Source of the DNA: Sphingobium sp. B2D3C
GTDB lineage: Bacteria > Pseudomonadota > Alphaproteobacteria > Sphingomonadales > Sphingomonadaceae
Assembly: GCF_025961835.1 (NCBI RefSeq)
Contig: NZ_JAOQOK010000001.1
Location: 3,411,513-3,475,512, forward strand
DNA: 64,000 nucleotides
Direction: 5' to 3'
Shown here piece after piece: positions 55,087 to 64,000 of the stretch; within the stretch, counting starts at the first letter, position 1; each line of letters opens with the position of its first letter. A model generated the notes under the pieces. It worked only from the letters and a program-made list of their open reading frames with translations. It made no database searches and was not told where the DNA came from. The translations under genes and the position numbers were made by a program.

Positions 55087-57353
55087 TTGCAGGGCCTTCA
55101 CAGGCCGAGACTCCCGCCGGCGCGCCTGCCGGGGCGCCCGAGAGTGCGTCCGAGGACGCCCTCTTCATGGGACCGCCGCCCGCGACCCCCTTTGCCGATG
55201 GCGTGCTCTGGCTGGGCGGGCGCCTGGCGACGGCGCTGGAGTGCCAGGGCGGTCTGACGCGGCGCGACGGTCGCCGCATCCGCGCGCTGTTCAGTGCTGG
55301 CGCATCGGGGGCAGGCGCATCGGGCGAGGAGAGCCGCATTGCGGCGCGCGCGGCGCTGGCGCTGTGCGAGACGCTGCGGCTCAAGCTCTCGCGCTGGCGG
55401 CGCGAACCGCATGAGGCGGACCTGCCGATGATCGCGCTGGTGCCCGGCGCCGGCTATCGCATGGTGCTGAGCCTGAGCAACGACGGCACCTGGCTGTGCG
55501 AGGGGCCGCAGGGTCGCGAGCGGATGGCGGCATGGCCCGAAGGCACGATGTTCGCCGGTGTCACGCCGCGTGGCGAAGTTGCCCATGCGCGCACGGCCAA
55601 GGGCGTGTTCGAGGCGATCATGGCCGTCGACAAATCCTGGGTGGTGATGGCGGCGCTGGCCTCGACGCTGGCGAGCATCCTGGTGCTGGCGACCTCGCTC
55701 TACTCGATGCAGGTCTATGACCGTGTGATCGGGCAGGGCGGCGTGGCGACGCTGATCGTGCTGACGATCGGCACGGCGATCGCCATCGGCATCGAGTTCG
55801 CGCTCAAGATGGCGCGTTCGGCCATTGTCGACAAGGCGGTGCACCGGATCGATCTGGAGGCAGCGCAGAACGTCTTCCAGCGGATGCTCTCGACCCGGCT
55901 CGACCAATATCCGCCGAGCGTAGGCACGTTCGCGGCGCAGGTGCGCGGCTATGAGGGGGTGCGGGCGTTCATCGTCGCGCGCAAGCTCTATCTGTTCACC
56001 GACGTGCCGTTCGCCTTGTTCTTCCTGGCGATCATCTTCCTGATCGGCGGGCCGTTCGTGGCGGCAGTGCCAGCCCTGGCGTTCGTGGTGGCGGTCGCTG
56101 CCGGGCTGCGCTCGCGCCGGGCGATCGAGGCACACAGCGCGCGGGAAAATCTGGTCGGCAACCAGCGCTATGGGCTGCTGGTCGAGACGATCCAGGGCGC
56201 CGAGTTTTTAAAGGCGAGCGGCGGCGAATGGCAGATGCGCAATCGCTGGAACGACCTTTCGCGGCGGACCGCCGACGAGATGACGGAAATCCGTCATCTC
56301 AACGAGACGGCCGGCTATATCTCGGGCCTGGTCCAGCAGATCAGCTATGTCAGCATGGTGGCGACCGGCGCCTATCTCGCTGCGACGACCACCAGCCTGA
56401 CCGTCGGCGCGATCATCGCCTGCTCGATCGTCTCGGGCCGGGTGCTCACCCCCGTCAACGCCATTCCTGGGCTGCTGGTGCAGGGCGCCAATGCCAAGGT
56501 CGCGCTCGACAATCTCGAGCGGCTTTACGCTTCGGAGCAGGACAATGACGGCATCGATGCACCGCTGGTGCCCGATGCGATCCAGGGCCGGGTCGAGGTC
56601 GCCAATCTGGAGTTCGCCTGGGCCTCGCAGCCTGCCCCGCTCAAGCTGCCGGCGCTGACCATCGCGCCGGGCGAGCGGGTCGGCATTTTGGGCGCGGTGG
56701 GATCGGGCAAGAGCACGTTGCTCAAGCTGCTCGCCGGGCTGGTCAAGCCCGAGCGGGGGCATGTGCTGCTCGACGGGCTCGATCTGCAGCATATCGCCAG
56801 CGAGCGGCGGGCCGAGCTGATCGGCTATCTGCCCCAGCAGGCGCGGATGATCAGCGGCACGCTGCGCGACAACCTCACCATGGGCCTGCCTTATGTGAGC
56901 GATGAGGAGCTGGTCGCGGCGATCCAGGCGACAGGTCTCGCCGGCTTCCTCGCCGGGCGTCCCGAGGGCGTGCATCTGCGCATTGCCGAAGGCGGTGGGG
57001 GCCTGTCGGGCGGTCAGCGCCAGCTCATTGGCCTGACGCGCCTGCTGCTCGCCCGCCCGCAGGTGTGGCTGCTCGATGAGCCGACCTCCTCGATGGACGA
57101 TGGCACCGAAGAGCGCTGCCTCTCGGCCCTGCGCGCCGCGGTTCAGCCCGGCCAGACGCTGGTGCTGGTCACCCACAAGCTGCGCCTGCTCGAGCTCATC
57201 GACCGGCTGATCGTGCTGACCCCGCAGGGCATCGCTCTGGATGGCCCGCGCGACGCGGTGATCGAGCGGCTGCGCCAGGGTCCGGCGGCACAACAGGGTC
57301 CGGCTGCACAACCGGGCGCACAAGCTGAGCATCACAAGGGAAGCGTGGCATGA
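55077..57353 (+). CDS. Type I secretion ABC transporter ATPase (LapB/RtxB-like)
   Basis: 758 residues. An N-terminal domain (about 1-170) resembles the peptidase-like C39 domain without catalytic Cys/His; the membrane part spans about 185-450 (SWVVMAALASTLASILVLATSLYSMQVYDRVI and following helices). The nucleotide-binding domain shows Walker A GAVGSGKSTLLKLL, Q-loop YLPQQARMISGTLRDNL, signature GGLSGGQRQLIGL and Walker B VWLLDEPTSSMD. With TolC and HlyD neighbours it forms the export channel. Exports the downstream adhesins by inference. Confidence 0.92.
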   Translation: MELIAGPSQAETPAGAPAGAPESASEDALFMGPPPATPFADGVLWLGGRLATALECQGGLTRRDGRRIRALFSAGASGAGASGEESRIAARAALALCETLRLKLSRWRREPHEADLPMIALVPGAGYRMVLSLSNDGTWLCEGPQGRERMAAWPEGTMFAGVTPRGEVAHARTAKGVFEAIMAVDKSWVVMAALASTLASILVLATSLYSMQVYDRVIGQGGVATLIVLTIGTAIAIGIEFALKMARSAIVDKAVHRIDLEAAQNVFQRMLSTRLDQYPPSVGTFAAQVRGYEGVRAFIVARKLYLFTDVPFALFFLAIIFLIGGPFVAAVPALAFVVAVAAGLRSRRAIEAHSARENLVGNQRYGLLVETIQGAEFLKASGGEWQMRNRWNDLSRRTADEMTEIRHLNETAGYISGLVQQISYVSMVATGAYLAATTTSLTVGAIIACSIVSGRVLTPVNAIPGLLVQGANAKVALDNLERLYASEQDNDGIDAPLVPDAIQGRVEVANLEFAWASQPAPLKLPALTIAPGERVGILGAVGSGKSTLLKLLAGLVKPERGHVLLDGLDLQHIASERRAELIGYLPQQARMISGTLRDNLTMGLPYVSDEELVAAIQATGLAGFLAGRPEGVHLRIAEGGGGLSGGQRQLIGLTRLLLARPQVWLLDEPTSSMDDGTEERCLSALRAAVQPGQTLVLVTHKLRLLELIDRLIVLTPQGIALDGPRDAVIERLRQGPAAQQGPAAQPGAQAEHHKGSVA

Positions 57354-58561
57354 AGATGGAAGATCCAAGGGCGATGCGCGCGGGCCTGGGCGGCGTGCGC
57401 CAGCAACTGGCCCGGCTTCCGCTGGGGCCGGGGGGCTGGTTCATCGTGATCACTGGCCTTGGCATTGTGGCGCTGCTGATCTGGGCAAGCGTCTCGCAGA
57501 TCGACCAGCTGGCCCGCGCCCGGGGGCAGGTGATCGCGCTGGCCCGCACGCAGGTCATCCAGGCGGCGGACAGCGGCGTGCTGGCGGAGATGAAGGTCGA
57601 GGAAGGGCAGATGGTCCGCAAGGGTCAGCTGCTGGCCCTCATGGACCAGAGCCGCGCCTCGGCGGCCTATGATGACAGCCGCAACAAGGTCGCCGCGCTC
57701 AAGGCGACGCTCGCCCGGCTGCGGGCCGAGGTTTACGGGCAGGCGCTGGTGTTCCCGCCCGAGCTGGAGGCTTATCCGGCGTTCCGCAGGAACCAGACCG
57801 ATCTGTTCAACCGGCGCCGCCAGGCGCTCAACGAGGGCATTGGCGCGCTCGTTCAGAGCCGCCGGCTCGTGCAGGCCGAGCTCGACATCACGCAGCCGCT
57901 GCTGGCGGCGGGCGATGTCGGGCAGGCCGAGGTGATCCGCCTCAAGCGCGCGGTCGCCGAGCTCGACGGGCAGATCGTCAATGCCCGCAACAAATACTTC
58001 CAGGACGCCCAGGCCGAGATGACCAAGGCCGAGGAGGATCTCGCGACGCAGGAAGAGGCGCTGCGCGAGCGCTCGGCGGTGTTCGGCTTTACCGAGCTGC
58101 GCGCGCCGCATGACGGGCAGATCCGCAAGATCAACGTGACCACGCTGGGCGCCTCGGTGCGGCCGGGCGATGCCATCATCGAGATGCTGCCGACGACCAG
58201 CGAGCTGATCGTCGAGGCCAAGTTCAGCCCCGCCGATCTCGGCTCGGTCAAGGTCGGCCAGTCCGCGCAGGTCAAGCTCGATGCCTATGATCCCAGCATC
58301 TACGGCAGCCTTGCCGGCGAGGTCGTCTACATCAGCCCGGATGCGCTGAGCGAACCCGGGCCGCAGGGCAGCGAGCACTTCTATTACCGCGTCCACATCC
58401 GCCTGAAGGATCGCGGCGCGGGTAACGCCGGCAGCAAGCCCATTCAGGTCAGCCCCGGCATGACCGCCACCGTGGAAGTGCGCACCCACAAGCGTTCGGT
58501 GCTCACCTACCTCACCAAACCCATCACCAAAACCGTCGATGAGGCGCTCGGCGAGCGCTGA
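57350..58561 (+). CDS. HlyD-family membrane fusion protein of type I secretion
   Basis: 403 residues starting in the ATPase stop (ATGA). One N-terminal membrane helix (GGWFIVITGLGIVALLIWASVS, about 28-49). The periplasmic part has the biotinyl-lipoyl halves (GVLAEMKVEEGQMVRKGQLLALMDQ; FGFTELRAPHDGQIRKINVTTLGASVRPGDAIIEMLP), a long coiled coil between them (about 100-240), and the beta-barrel end VQVSPGMTATVEVRTHKRSVLTYL-like. Bridges the ATPase and TolC. Confidence 0.92.
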   Translation: MKMEDPRAMRAGLGGVRQQLARLPLGPGGWFIVITGLGIVALLIWASVSQIDQLARARGQVIALARTQVIQAADSGVLAEMKVEEGQMVRKGQLLALMDQSRASAAYDDSRNKVAALKATLARLRAEVYGQALVFPPELEAYPAFRRNQTDLFNRRRQALNEGIGALVQSRRLVQAELDITQPLLAAGDVGQAEVIRLKRAVAELDGQIVNARNKYFQDAQAEMTKAEEDLATQEEALRERSAVFGFTELRAPHDGQIRKINVTTLGASVRPGDAIIEMLPTTSELIVEAKFSPADLGSVKVGQSAQVKLDAYDPSIYGSLAGEVVYISPDALSEPGPQGSEHFYYRVHIRLKDRGAGNAGSKPIQVSPGMTATVEVRTHKRSVLTYLTKPITKTVDEALGER

Positions 58562-58615
58562 CCTCAACCGCACACAGCTTTGAAGACACAGCTTGGAATA
58601 CAGGGAGCCAATGAC

Positions 58616-61600
58616 ATGACCAACAAGAGCGAGACGCAGGCCCAGATGCAGGCAGAGATGCCGGCCCAGATGCAGGCAGAGCTTCCGGCAAACGCAGCCG
58701 TTCCGGCCGAGCAGGCCCAGGCTGTGGCCCAAGCTGCACCGGCTCCCTCCGCTCAGGCCACTGCCGGTCACGCACCTGTGGCGCCCGCGACCTCACACGC
58801 CACTCTGGCCGCGCACGGCGCCGCGCCCAAGAAGGCAAAGCTCAAGAAGCACAAGAAGGACGACGAGGACGACGCTGCGCAAAATGGCGACCAGAAGGAT
58901 GCCGACGCCGCGCAGGCCGACGCGGATCAGCCCGAAAGCGCCGTGCAGGCCTCGGCCGCCGGCGGACAGGGTCATGTCGGTGAAGGCCAGTGGGCCGATC
59001 GCGTCTATGCCCAGGGTGCTGCGGGTGCCGGCGCTGGCGGCGGATCGGGCAGCTTCTTCTCCACGCCCGCCTTTTATGTGCTGGGCGCTGCCGGTGCGAT
59101 CGGCGCCGGGTTCGCCATCTTCGGCGGCGGCAGCGATGAGGCGAGCATCGCTGCGCCCAAGCTCGCGCTGAAGACCGATACCGGCGCTTCGGCGACCGAC
59201 TACATCACCCAGGACGGCACGATCAACGTCTCTGCCATCACCGGCACCAATGCCTGGGAATACTCCACCAATGGCGGCTCGACCTGGACCGCCGGCACCG
59301 GCACCAGCTTCACGCTGGCCGAGGGCAGCTACGCCGCCGGCGCTGTGCAGGTTCGCCAGAAGGACGCGACCAGTGGCAAGACCGGCGAAGCCGGCAAGAT
59401 CGCCAACGCCATCACGGTCGACAAGACCGCCGCCGCCGCACCGGTGATCAATGCGGTCGCCGGTGACGATCTGGTCAACCAAGCCGAAACACAGGCCCCA
59501 GTCAGCGTCTCGGGCACGGCCGAGGCAGGCACCAGCATCACGGTCACCTGGGGCACCACCAGCAAGACGGTCACCACCGCCGCCAATGGCACCTGGACCG
59601 CTAGCTTTGCTGCCAACGAACTGCCCGCCGACGGCGCCTATACCGTCACCGCCAAGGCCACCGACGCCGCCGGCAATATCTCCGCAACCGGCTCTCGCCC
59701 GGTTACGATCGACAGCAGCAACTACATCACCGGCACGGTCGCTGCAGGCCCGGTAATCGCCGGTATCGAGATCAAGGCCTATAAGGCCGATGGCACGCTG
59801 CTCGGCTCCGGCGTCACCGACGCCAATGGCGCGTTCAGTATCGCGGTCAAAGGCTATATCGGCTACGTCATGGTCGTCGCGACCGACCCGCTCGCGAACG
59901 CCCAGGGCTATCTAAACGAAGCGACCGGTCTGCAGGCGGACATCGACGTGGCGCTGCGTGTCGTGACGACGATCGAGGCCGGTCAGGATCTTGTCGTCAA
60001 CATCACGCCGTTCACCGAGGCTGCGGCGCGTCTCATGGGGCTTGCGAGCGGCAGCTCGACCATGACCGGTCTGACCGCGACCGCTGTCACGCAGGCCAAT
60101 GCCACCATCGCCACCTTGTTCACCGACGATGTAGATACGTCGCTGCCAGCGCAGCTCGCAAAGCTGGTCATCGACAGCAATGGGGCCAACACTGCCGCCT
60201 CCGCGAACGTCTACGGCGTCTACCTCGCCGCGCTTCAGGGCTGGGCGCTGGATCAAAACCTCACGCTCGATCAGGTCATCCAACAGGTCGTCGATGCCAT
60301 CACGACCACGGCAAAGGGCGCCAACACCACATTGGCCGATCTGGGGCAGTCGCAGGGTCAGTTGCTCGCGGACATCCTGACCCAGGGTTTTCTGGAGGTG
60401 ACACAGGGCAACACAGCGTTGGCCAACGCTACGCTGCCGGAGGCTCAACTGCAGCAGCTTGGCATGGTCAATGATACCACCGGACCGGTCTTCACCGGTG
60501 GGGCCGCAGTCAGCGTGTCCATGCTCGAAACCGCGTCCGTGGGCACCTTGCTTCATACCGCGACGGCCTCCGATCCGTCGGGCAAGACGAGCTATTCGAT
60601 CGCCTGGGGCAGCGGTCCCGCGCCCTTTGCCGCCTATGACATCGCGGATTTCTTCACCATCGACGCGCAGACCGGCGTGATCAAGACGGTTCAGACCCTT
60701 GATCATGAGGATCGCGCCAGCTGGTCGATTGAGGTCACGGCGACGGACTTCTGGGGCAATCAGAGCGTCCAGGCGGTCACCGTGAACGTCGGCAATGTCA
60801 ACGAAGCGCCGGTTCTGGATAATCCGCTCGCCGATCAAGTCGCGACGGCCAATCAGCCGTTCAGCTACATCATCCCCAGCGACGCCTTTTACGATGTCGA
60901 CGGCGATACACTCACCTACGCTGCGCAGCTTGTGGATGCGCAAGGCAATGTCTCGGCCCTGCCGAGCTGGCTGACGTTCAATGCGCAGACGGGCACCCTC
61001 AGCTCGACGGCCGTCCAGGCGCTGACCGACCCGATCACGATCCGCGTGACAGCGTCCGATGGCAGCCTCACCGCCACCGACGATTTTACCCTGTCGATCG
61101 CGAGCGCGCCGGTCGTCACGGAAATCGTCGCGAACAAGGCGGTTGCGATGGGAGCGAGCACCGTGACGTTCACGGTCACGCTCAGCGAGGGGGTCACTTA
61201 TCCGTCGAGCCCTGTTCCCGAGGTTGTGCTGCGGTTCATTGCGACCAACACATATCTTGCGACAGCCACTTTGGACGGAGCCGCCACGGCCGCGTTGAAC
61301 GACCCGACGAAGCTGGTGTTCACGGCTCAAGTGCCGGTGACGGACACCACAGAAGTGCGAATCCTGGCACTGAACTTCACAGACGTGACGGGTCTGGTGT
61401 CCGGCGAGCCGGTCTCTTCGGACTCAGGTCAGCTCGTGACCTACGGGGCGCTGCCGTTCGTTGTCGACAGCACGGCGCCTGCCCTGACCAGCGCGACGCT
61501 CACCGTGAACGAGAACGCCACTGCGGTGGGGACCCTCTCCGCCAGCGAAGCGGTGAGCTGGGCCCTGGCGCCGGGCGGCGATGCTGGCCTGTTCACGCTG

Positions 61601-62983
61601 AGTTCTTCAGGGGCGCTGAGCTTTACCGCGCCGCGCGATTACGAGACGCAGGCCCACAGCTACACCATCAACGTCAACATGACGGACTTGGCGGGCAACA
61701 TGACGTCGCAGGCTGTCACGGTGAACCTGGCTAACGTCAATGAAGCGCCGGTCGTCGCGCATCCGCTCGCAGATCAGGCGACCGTGCAGGGGCAAGCGTT
61801 CAGCTACACCGTGCCATCCAACAGCTTCTCCGACGTGGATGCCGGCACGACCCTGACCTACACGGCTCAGCTGGTGGGCAGCGGCGGCGCCCTGTCGGCC
61901 TTGCCGTCCTGGCTGACCTTCAATGCGGCGACCCACACATTCTCCTCGACGTCCGCGCCGGCGCTCGCCAGCCCGATCACGGTGCGGGTGACCGCGTCCG
62001 ACGGCAGCCTGTCGGTCTCGGACGACTTCACCGTCTCGCAGGCCTCGGTCCCGGTCTTCTCCACCAACCTGAATGGCGTCACCAATCTGGATGTGCGGTC
62101 CGACGTGGTCTTCAGCGCGAGCGAGAACATCGCACTAACGACGGTCGACGGCACGTACACGATCAAGCTGGTCAATGATGCCAACAGCGGATCGAAGACG
62201 GGCTATTCCGGCACGCTCGGGGAATCCATCGACAACACGCAGACGCTGGTCGTCACTGTCAGCGGCGGGGTGGCTTCCGCCAAGTGGAACGGCGTGACGG
62301 TGAACGTCAACGATGTCCTCTCCGTCTCTGGCAACAAGCTGATCATCGATTCGGTCTACGACCTCGATTTCTCGAACAATTACCATGTCGAGGTCGGCGC
62401 GGGACTGTTCATCGGGCAGACCTCTGGCCTTGGCAACGCGGCGGTGGCGAGCGGTGCGACCTTCGCGACCGTCACGCCCAACACCACCGGTTCGGGGGCA
62501 GCGCTGGTCTCGGGCGGAGCGGCCTCGCAGATCATGCATGCAGACGGCACGCTAGCCGCCAGCCATAAGTGGGTGGGGATCGATAACGTGGGCAACACGG
62601 CGGTTGCCTCGGCTACGTCCATCGGCAGCCTGTCTGCCGCGGGCTATGCGCTGGTGGTCAGTGACCGCGACGCCTCCGCTGACATCGGCACCTGGGACTT
62701 CTGGGTCCGGGCGACCGACTTCGGTGCCGACGATCTGGTGTATCTCGATAATCAGCAGAACGGCACTGCGGGCTGGGATTTGTCTACCACATCCTTTGCC
62801 AGTGGCGATTCGCCCAATGACAACGATACGCGCGTCGGCTTCGGCACTTACAACGTGACGGCGCCGTTCCCGAACAGCAGCCAGTCGTACATCGACCTCG
62901 ATATTGGTGGTGAATGGCGTGAAACGCCTGACGCTGTTCAGACTTATTTCCAATCTGCGACGCCGCTTTTCGTAGGCGGGTGA
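58616..62983 (+). CDS. Large modular adhesin (BapA-like, type I secretion candidate)
   Basis: 1455 residues from ATG at 58616 with GGGAG 9 bases before it. Order: Ala/Gln-rich charged N-terminus (1-140); a Gly-rich hydrophobic stretch (FYVLGAAGAIGAGFAIFGGG, about 150-171) as in BapA-type adhesins; Ig-like modules (about 180-370); a carboxypeptidase-regulatory-like module (370-440); a helical region (440-610); then two cadherin-plus-He_PIG module pairs that repeat NVNEAPV...LADQ (about 620-840 and 960-1140); and a beta-rich C-terminus ending LFVGG. I saw no RTX GGxGxD nonapeptides. Probably exported by the upstream machine. Confidence 0.82.
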   Translation: MTNKSETQAQMQAEMPAQMQAELPANAAVPAEQAQAVAQAAPAPSAQATAGHAPVAPATSHATLAAHGAAPKKAKLKKHKKDDEDDAAQNGDQKDADAAQADADQPESAVQASAAGGQGHVGEGQWADRVYAQGAAGAGAGGGSGSFFSTPAFYVLGAAGAIGAGFAIFGGGSDEASIAAPKLALKTDTGASATDYITQDGTINVSAITGTNAWEYSTNGGSTWTAGTGTSFTLAEGSYAAGAVQVRQKDATSGKTGEAGKIANAITVDKTAAAAPVINAVAGDDLVNQAETQAPVSVSGTAEAGTSITVTWGTTSKTVTTAANGTWTASFAANELPADGAYTVTAKATDAAGNISATGSRPVTIDSSNYITGTVAAGPVIAGIEIKAYKADGTLLGSGVTDANGAFSIAVKGYIGYVMVVATDPLANAQGYLNEATGLQADIDVALRVVTTIEAGQDLVVNITPFTEAAARLMGLASGSSTMTGLTATAVTQANATIATLFTDDVDTSLPAQLAKLVIDSNGANTAASANVYGVYLAALQGWALDQNLTLDQVIQQVVDAITTTAKGANTTLADLGQSQGQLLADILTQGFLEVTQGNTALANATLPEAQLQQLGMVNDTTGPVFTGGAAVSVSMLETASVGTLLHTATASDPSGKTSYSIAWGSGPAPFAAYDIADFFTIDAQTGVIKTVQTLDHEDRASWSIEVTATDFWGNQSVQAVTVNVGNVNEAPVLDNPLADQVATANQPFSYIIPSDAFYDVDGDTLTYAAQLVDAQGNVSALPSWLTFNAQTGTLSSTAVQALTDPITIRVTASDGSLTATDDFTLSIASAPVVTEIVANKAVAMGASTVTFTVTLSEGVTYPSSPVPEVVLRFIATNTYLATATLDGAATAALNDPTKLVFTAQVPVTDTTEVRILALNFTDVTGLVSGEPVSSDSGQLVTYGALPFVVDSTAPALTSATLTVNENATAVGTLSASEAVSWALAPGGDAGLFTLSSSGALSFTAPRDYETQAHSYTINVNMTDLAGNMTSQAVTVNLANVNEAPVVAHPLADQATVQGQAFSYTVPSNSFSDVDAGTTLTYTAQLVGSGGALSALPSWLTFNAATHTFSSTSAPALASPITVRVTASDGSLSVSDDFTVSQASVPVFSTNLNGVTNLDVRSDVVFSASENIALTTVDGTYTIKLVNDANSGSKTGYSGTLGESIDNTQTLVVTVSGGVASAKWNGVTVNVNDVLSVSGNKLIIDSVYDLDFSNNYHVEVGAGLFIGQTSGLGNAAVASGATFATVTPNTTGSGAALVSGGAASQIMHADGTLAASHKWVGIDNVGNTAVASATSIGSLSAAGYALVVSDRDASADIGTWDFWVRATDFGADDLVYLDNQQNGTAGWDLSTTSFASGDSPNDNDTRVGFGTYNVTAPFPNSSQSYIDLDIGGEWRETPDAVQTYFQSATPLFVGG

Positions 62984-62994
62984 ATATCCATCAG

Positions 62995-63014
62995 GGCCGG
63001 ATGAGCATCCGGCC
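62995..63014. other. Intercistronic hairpin
   Basis: GGCCGGATG (62995-63003) pairs perfectly with CATCCGGCC (63006-63014) around a 2-base AG loop, 11 bp after the first adhesin stop. No T-run follows. It may lower expression of the second adhesin or protect the 3' end of the first message. Confidence 0.6.
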
Positions 63015-63083
63015 ATGAACAGTGGGACCTGTGGGATAATCGAAAGACGAAATATTCAATTTTACTTTCGTAGGGGGCAAAAA

Positions 63084-64000
63084 ATGGCCACGACTTCAAA
63101 ATATATCATTATGAGCACTGCTGCCGATAATTCCAACATTATCGACTTCGGACTGAATTACGGTACGCTTTCGCTGGACGGGCAGGAGATGCAGTTTCTC
63201 GGTTCGGCTCTGGTCGATGCCGTCTTCGTCCGACCGGGCGCGACTTATTCCCTCAGCATGGGTGCGGGCGCAGATCGCATATATTTTGAAGGGGCACTGG
63301 CCGACTATACGCTCACCAGATCTGGCGCGACGCTCACGCTGACGCGGACGGCTCAGGGCAAAGTGGAGACGGTCAGTCTCGCCGGCGCTAACTCCGCGAC
63401 GACCCCTGATGTGCTGGTGTTCTCGGATGGCAGCGTGGCGGCCAATGCGGTGTACAATCATGTCTCGAAGGGTGACCCATTGCCGGTGCCGTCCGGCGAG
63501 ACATCTGTCGCGCCGAGCGGCCCGGCCGCGCCGGCGGCAGTCCTGTCCGCGACGGTCAAGGTCGTGTCTTTCGACGGGACTGGCGAGACGATTGCGCTGT
63601 CCAAACCGGGCATGAAATTTCAGGTGCTGGGCAATGCCGGCGTCGATGTCGTTTACGTCTCTGATGGTGCGACGGTCGATGCCTCGGCGCTCGGAAACAG
63701 CACCGATATTGTCTACATGCGTGGTCACTGGGCCGATTACACCAAAGTGGTCTCGGGCTCGAAGATGACCTTGACCCGGACAGTTGGCGGTCAGCTCGAA
63801 ACAGTTGTCGTCTCGGCCGCCGGCAATGCGCTCAACGATCTCCTCGTCTTTGCTGACGGCGCCGTGCGCTCGCAGGTTGCTGGCACGGCTGTGAAGGCGG
63901 ACGCCAACGTCGCGATTGCGGCTATCTCCGGCTACGACGCAACGACGATCACGCCCGGTCTCAACGAGGCGCCGGTGCTTGCAGAGGCACTTGTCGATCA
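63084..64000 (+). CDS. Second surface/repeat protein (3' end cut by window edge)
   Basis: Reading from ATG at 63084 (GGGGG 7 bases upstream) gives 305 codons open to the right edge. No signal peptide. Two related units are visible: ADYTLTRSGATLTLTRTAQG with VETVSLAG and DVLVFSDGSV, and ADYTKVVSGSKMTLTRTVGG with LETVVVSAAG and DLLVFADGAV, about 145 residues apart. The chain then enters NEAPVLAEALVD, the same opening as the He_PIG modules in the first adhesin. A second secreted adhesin or matrix protein, inferred from operon position. Confidence 0.78.
   Translation, partial: MATTSKYIIMSTAADNSNIIDFGLNYGTLSLDGQEMQFLGSALVDAVFVRPGATYSLSMGAGADRIYFEGALADYTLTRSGATLTLTRTAQGKVETVSLAGANSATTPDVLVFSDGSVAANAVYNHVSKGDPLPVPSGETSVAPSGPAAPAAVLSATVKVVSFDGTGETIALSKPGMKFQVLGNAGVDVVYVSDGATVDASALGNSTDIVYMRGHWADYTKVVSGSKMTLTRTVGGQLETVVVSAAGNALNDLLVFADGAVRSQVAGTAVKADANVAIAAISGYDATTITPGLNEAPVLAEALVD

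Noticed and set aside
53632..55101. 489-codon minus-strand frame
   Set aside because: Antisense of the TolC-like gene, Arg/His-rich composition typical of a shadow frame.
59912..61330. 472-codon minus-strand frame
   Set aside because: Antisense of the adhesin repeats; Arg-rich, no family features.

Overview
The window reads as chromosomal DNA of a GC-rich alphaproteobacterium of the Sphingomonadales type (Sphingobium, Sphingomonas or Novosphingobium-like). Pointers are two large TonB-dependent receptors, a SciP-type CtrA regulator, a short-form hisG, a bioF-bioD-bioA block, a PaoABC-type aldehyde oxidoreductase, and the interspersed 'CCCTTCGACAAGCTCAGGG' repeat typical of sphingomonads. No rRNA, CRISPR array or plasmid origin was seen. 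One tRNA (Phe) is present.

Layout. (1) 1-7.4 kb: a catabolic-looking cluster with a secreted esterase-713-like hydrolase cut by the left edge, a TauD-family dioxygenase, a VOC protein, an IclR regulator, a TonB receptor and a second secreted esterase. A 16-bp CCGGA-N6-TCCGG palindrome occurs between the divergent esterase and TauD genes and again before the TonB receptor. (2) 7.9-12.9 kb: a BLUF blue-light sensor, paoABC and a DUF1810 protein. (3) 13-18.2 kb: DUF485/SSS transporter, two secreted esterases, and GCAATCGATT operator-like sites at both outer edges. (4) 18.3-29.3 kb: phospholipase D-like protein, YdjM-like protein, sciP, mnmA, a tandem duplication of a putative glycosyltransferase gene, an AmpG-like MFS protein, a lipoprotein, an esterase and purA. 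(5) 29.3-41.5 kb: a GIY-YIG gene inside an inverted repeat pair, a 24-residue membrane peptide, hisG-hisD-nusB-thiL, hppA, bioFDA, then infA-maf-RNase E/G-like-yacG and tRNA-Phe. (6) 41.6-50.5 kb: a lipoprotein hydrolase, an iron-uptake receptor with a PepSY protein, and an MFS/MarR/DUF3237/FAD-monooxygenase cluster with a TTGA-N4-TCAA site near every promoter.

(7) 50.5-64 kb is the most interesting part. A short tyrosine recombinase, about the size of FimB/FimE and without an N-terminal core-binding domain, lies between two 26-bp inverted repeats (51157-51182 and 52099-52124). The right repeat ends 18 bp before an operon that encodes an EAL phosphodiesterase, a small membrane protein, a TolC-like channel, a type I secretion ATPase, an HlyD-type adaptor and two modular adhesins; the second adhesin runs off the right edge. 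I infer a possible invertible switch controlling a c-di-GMP-linked biofilm adhesin system.

Two genes cut by the window edges (1-992 minus and 63084-64000 plus) and one peptide gene (29744-29818) were found by reading the sequence directly. All family assignments rest on motifs and remembered family features, not on database searches.
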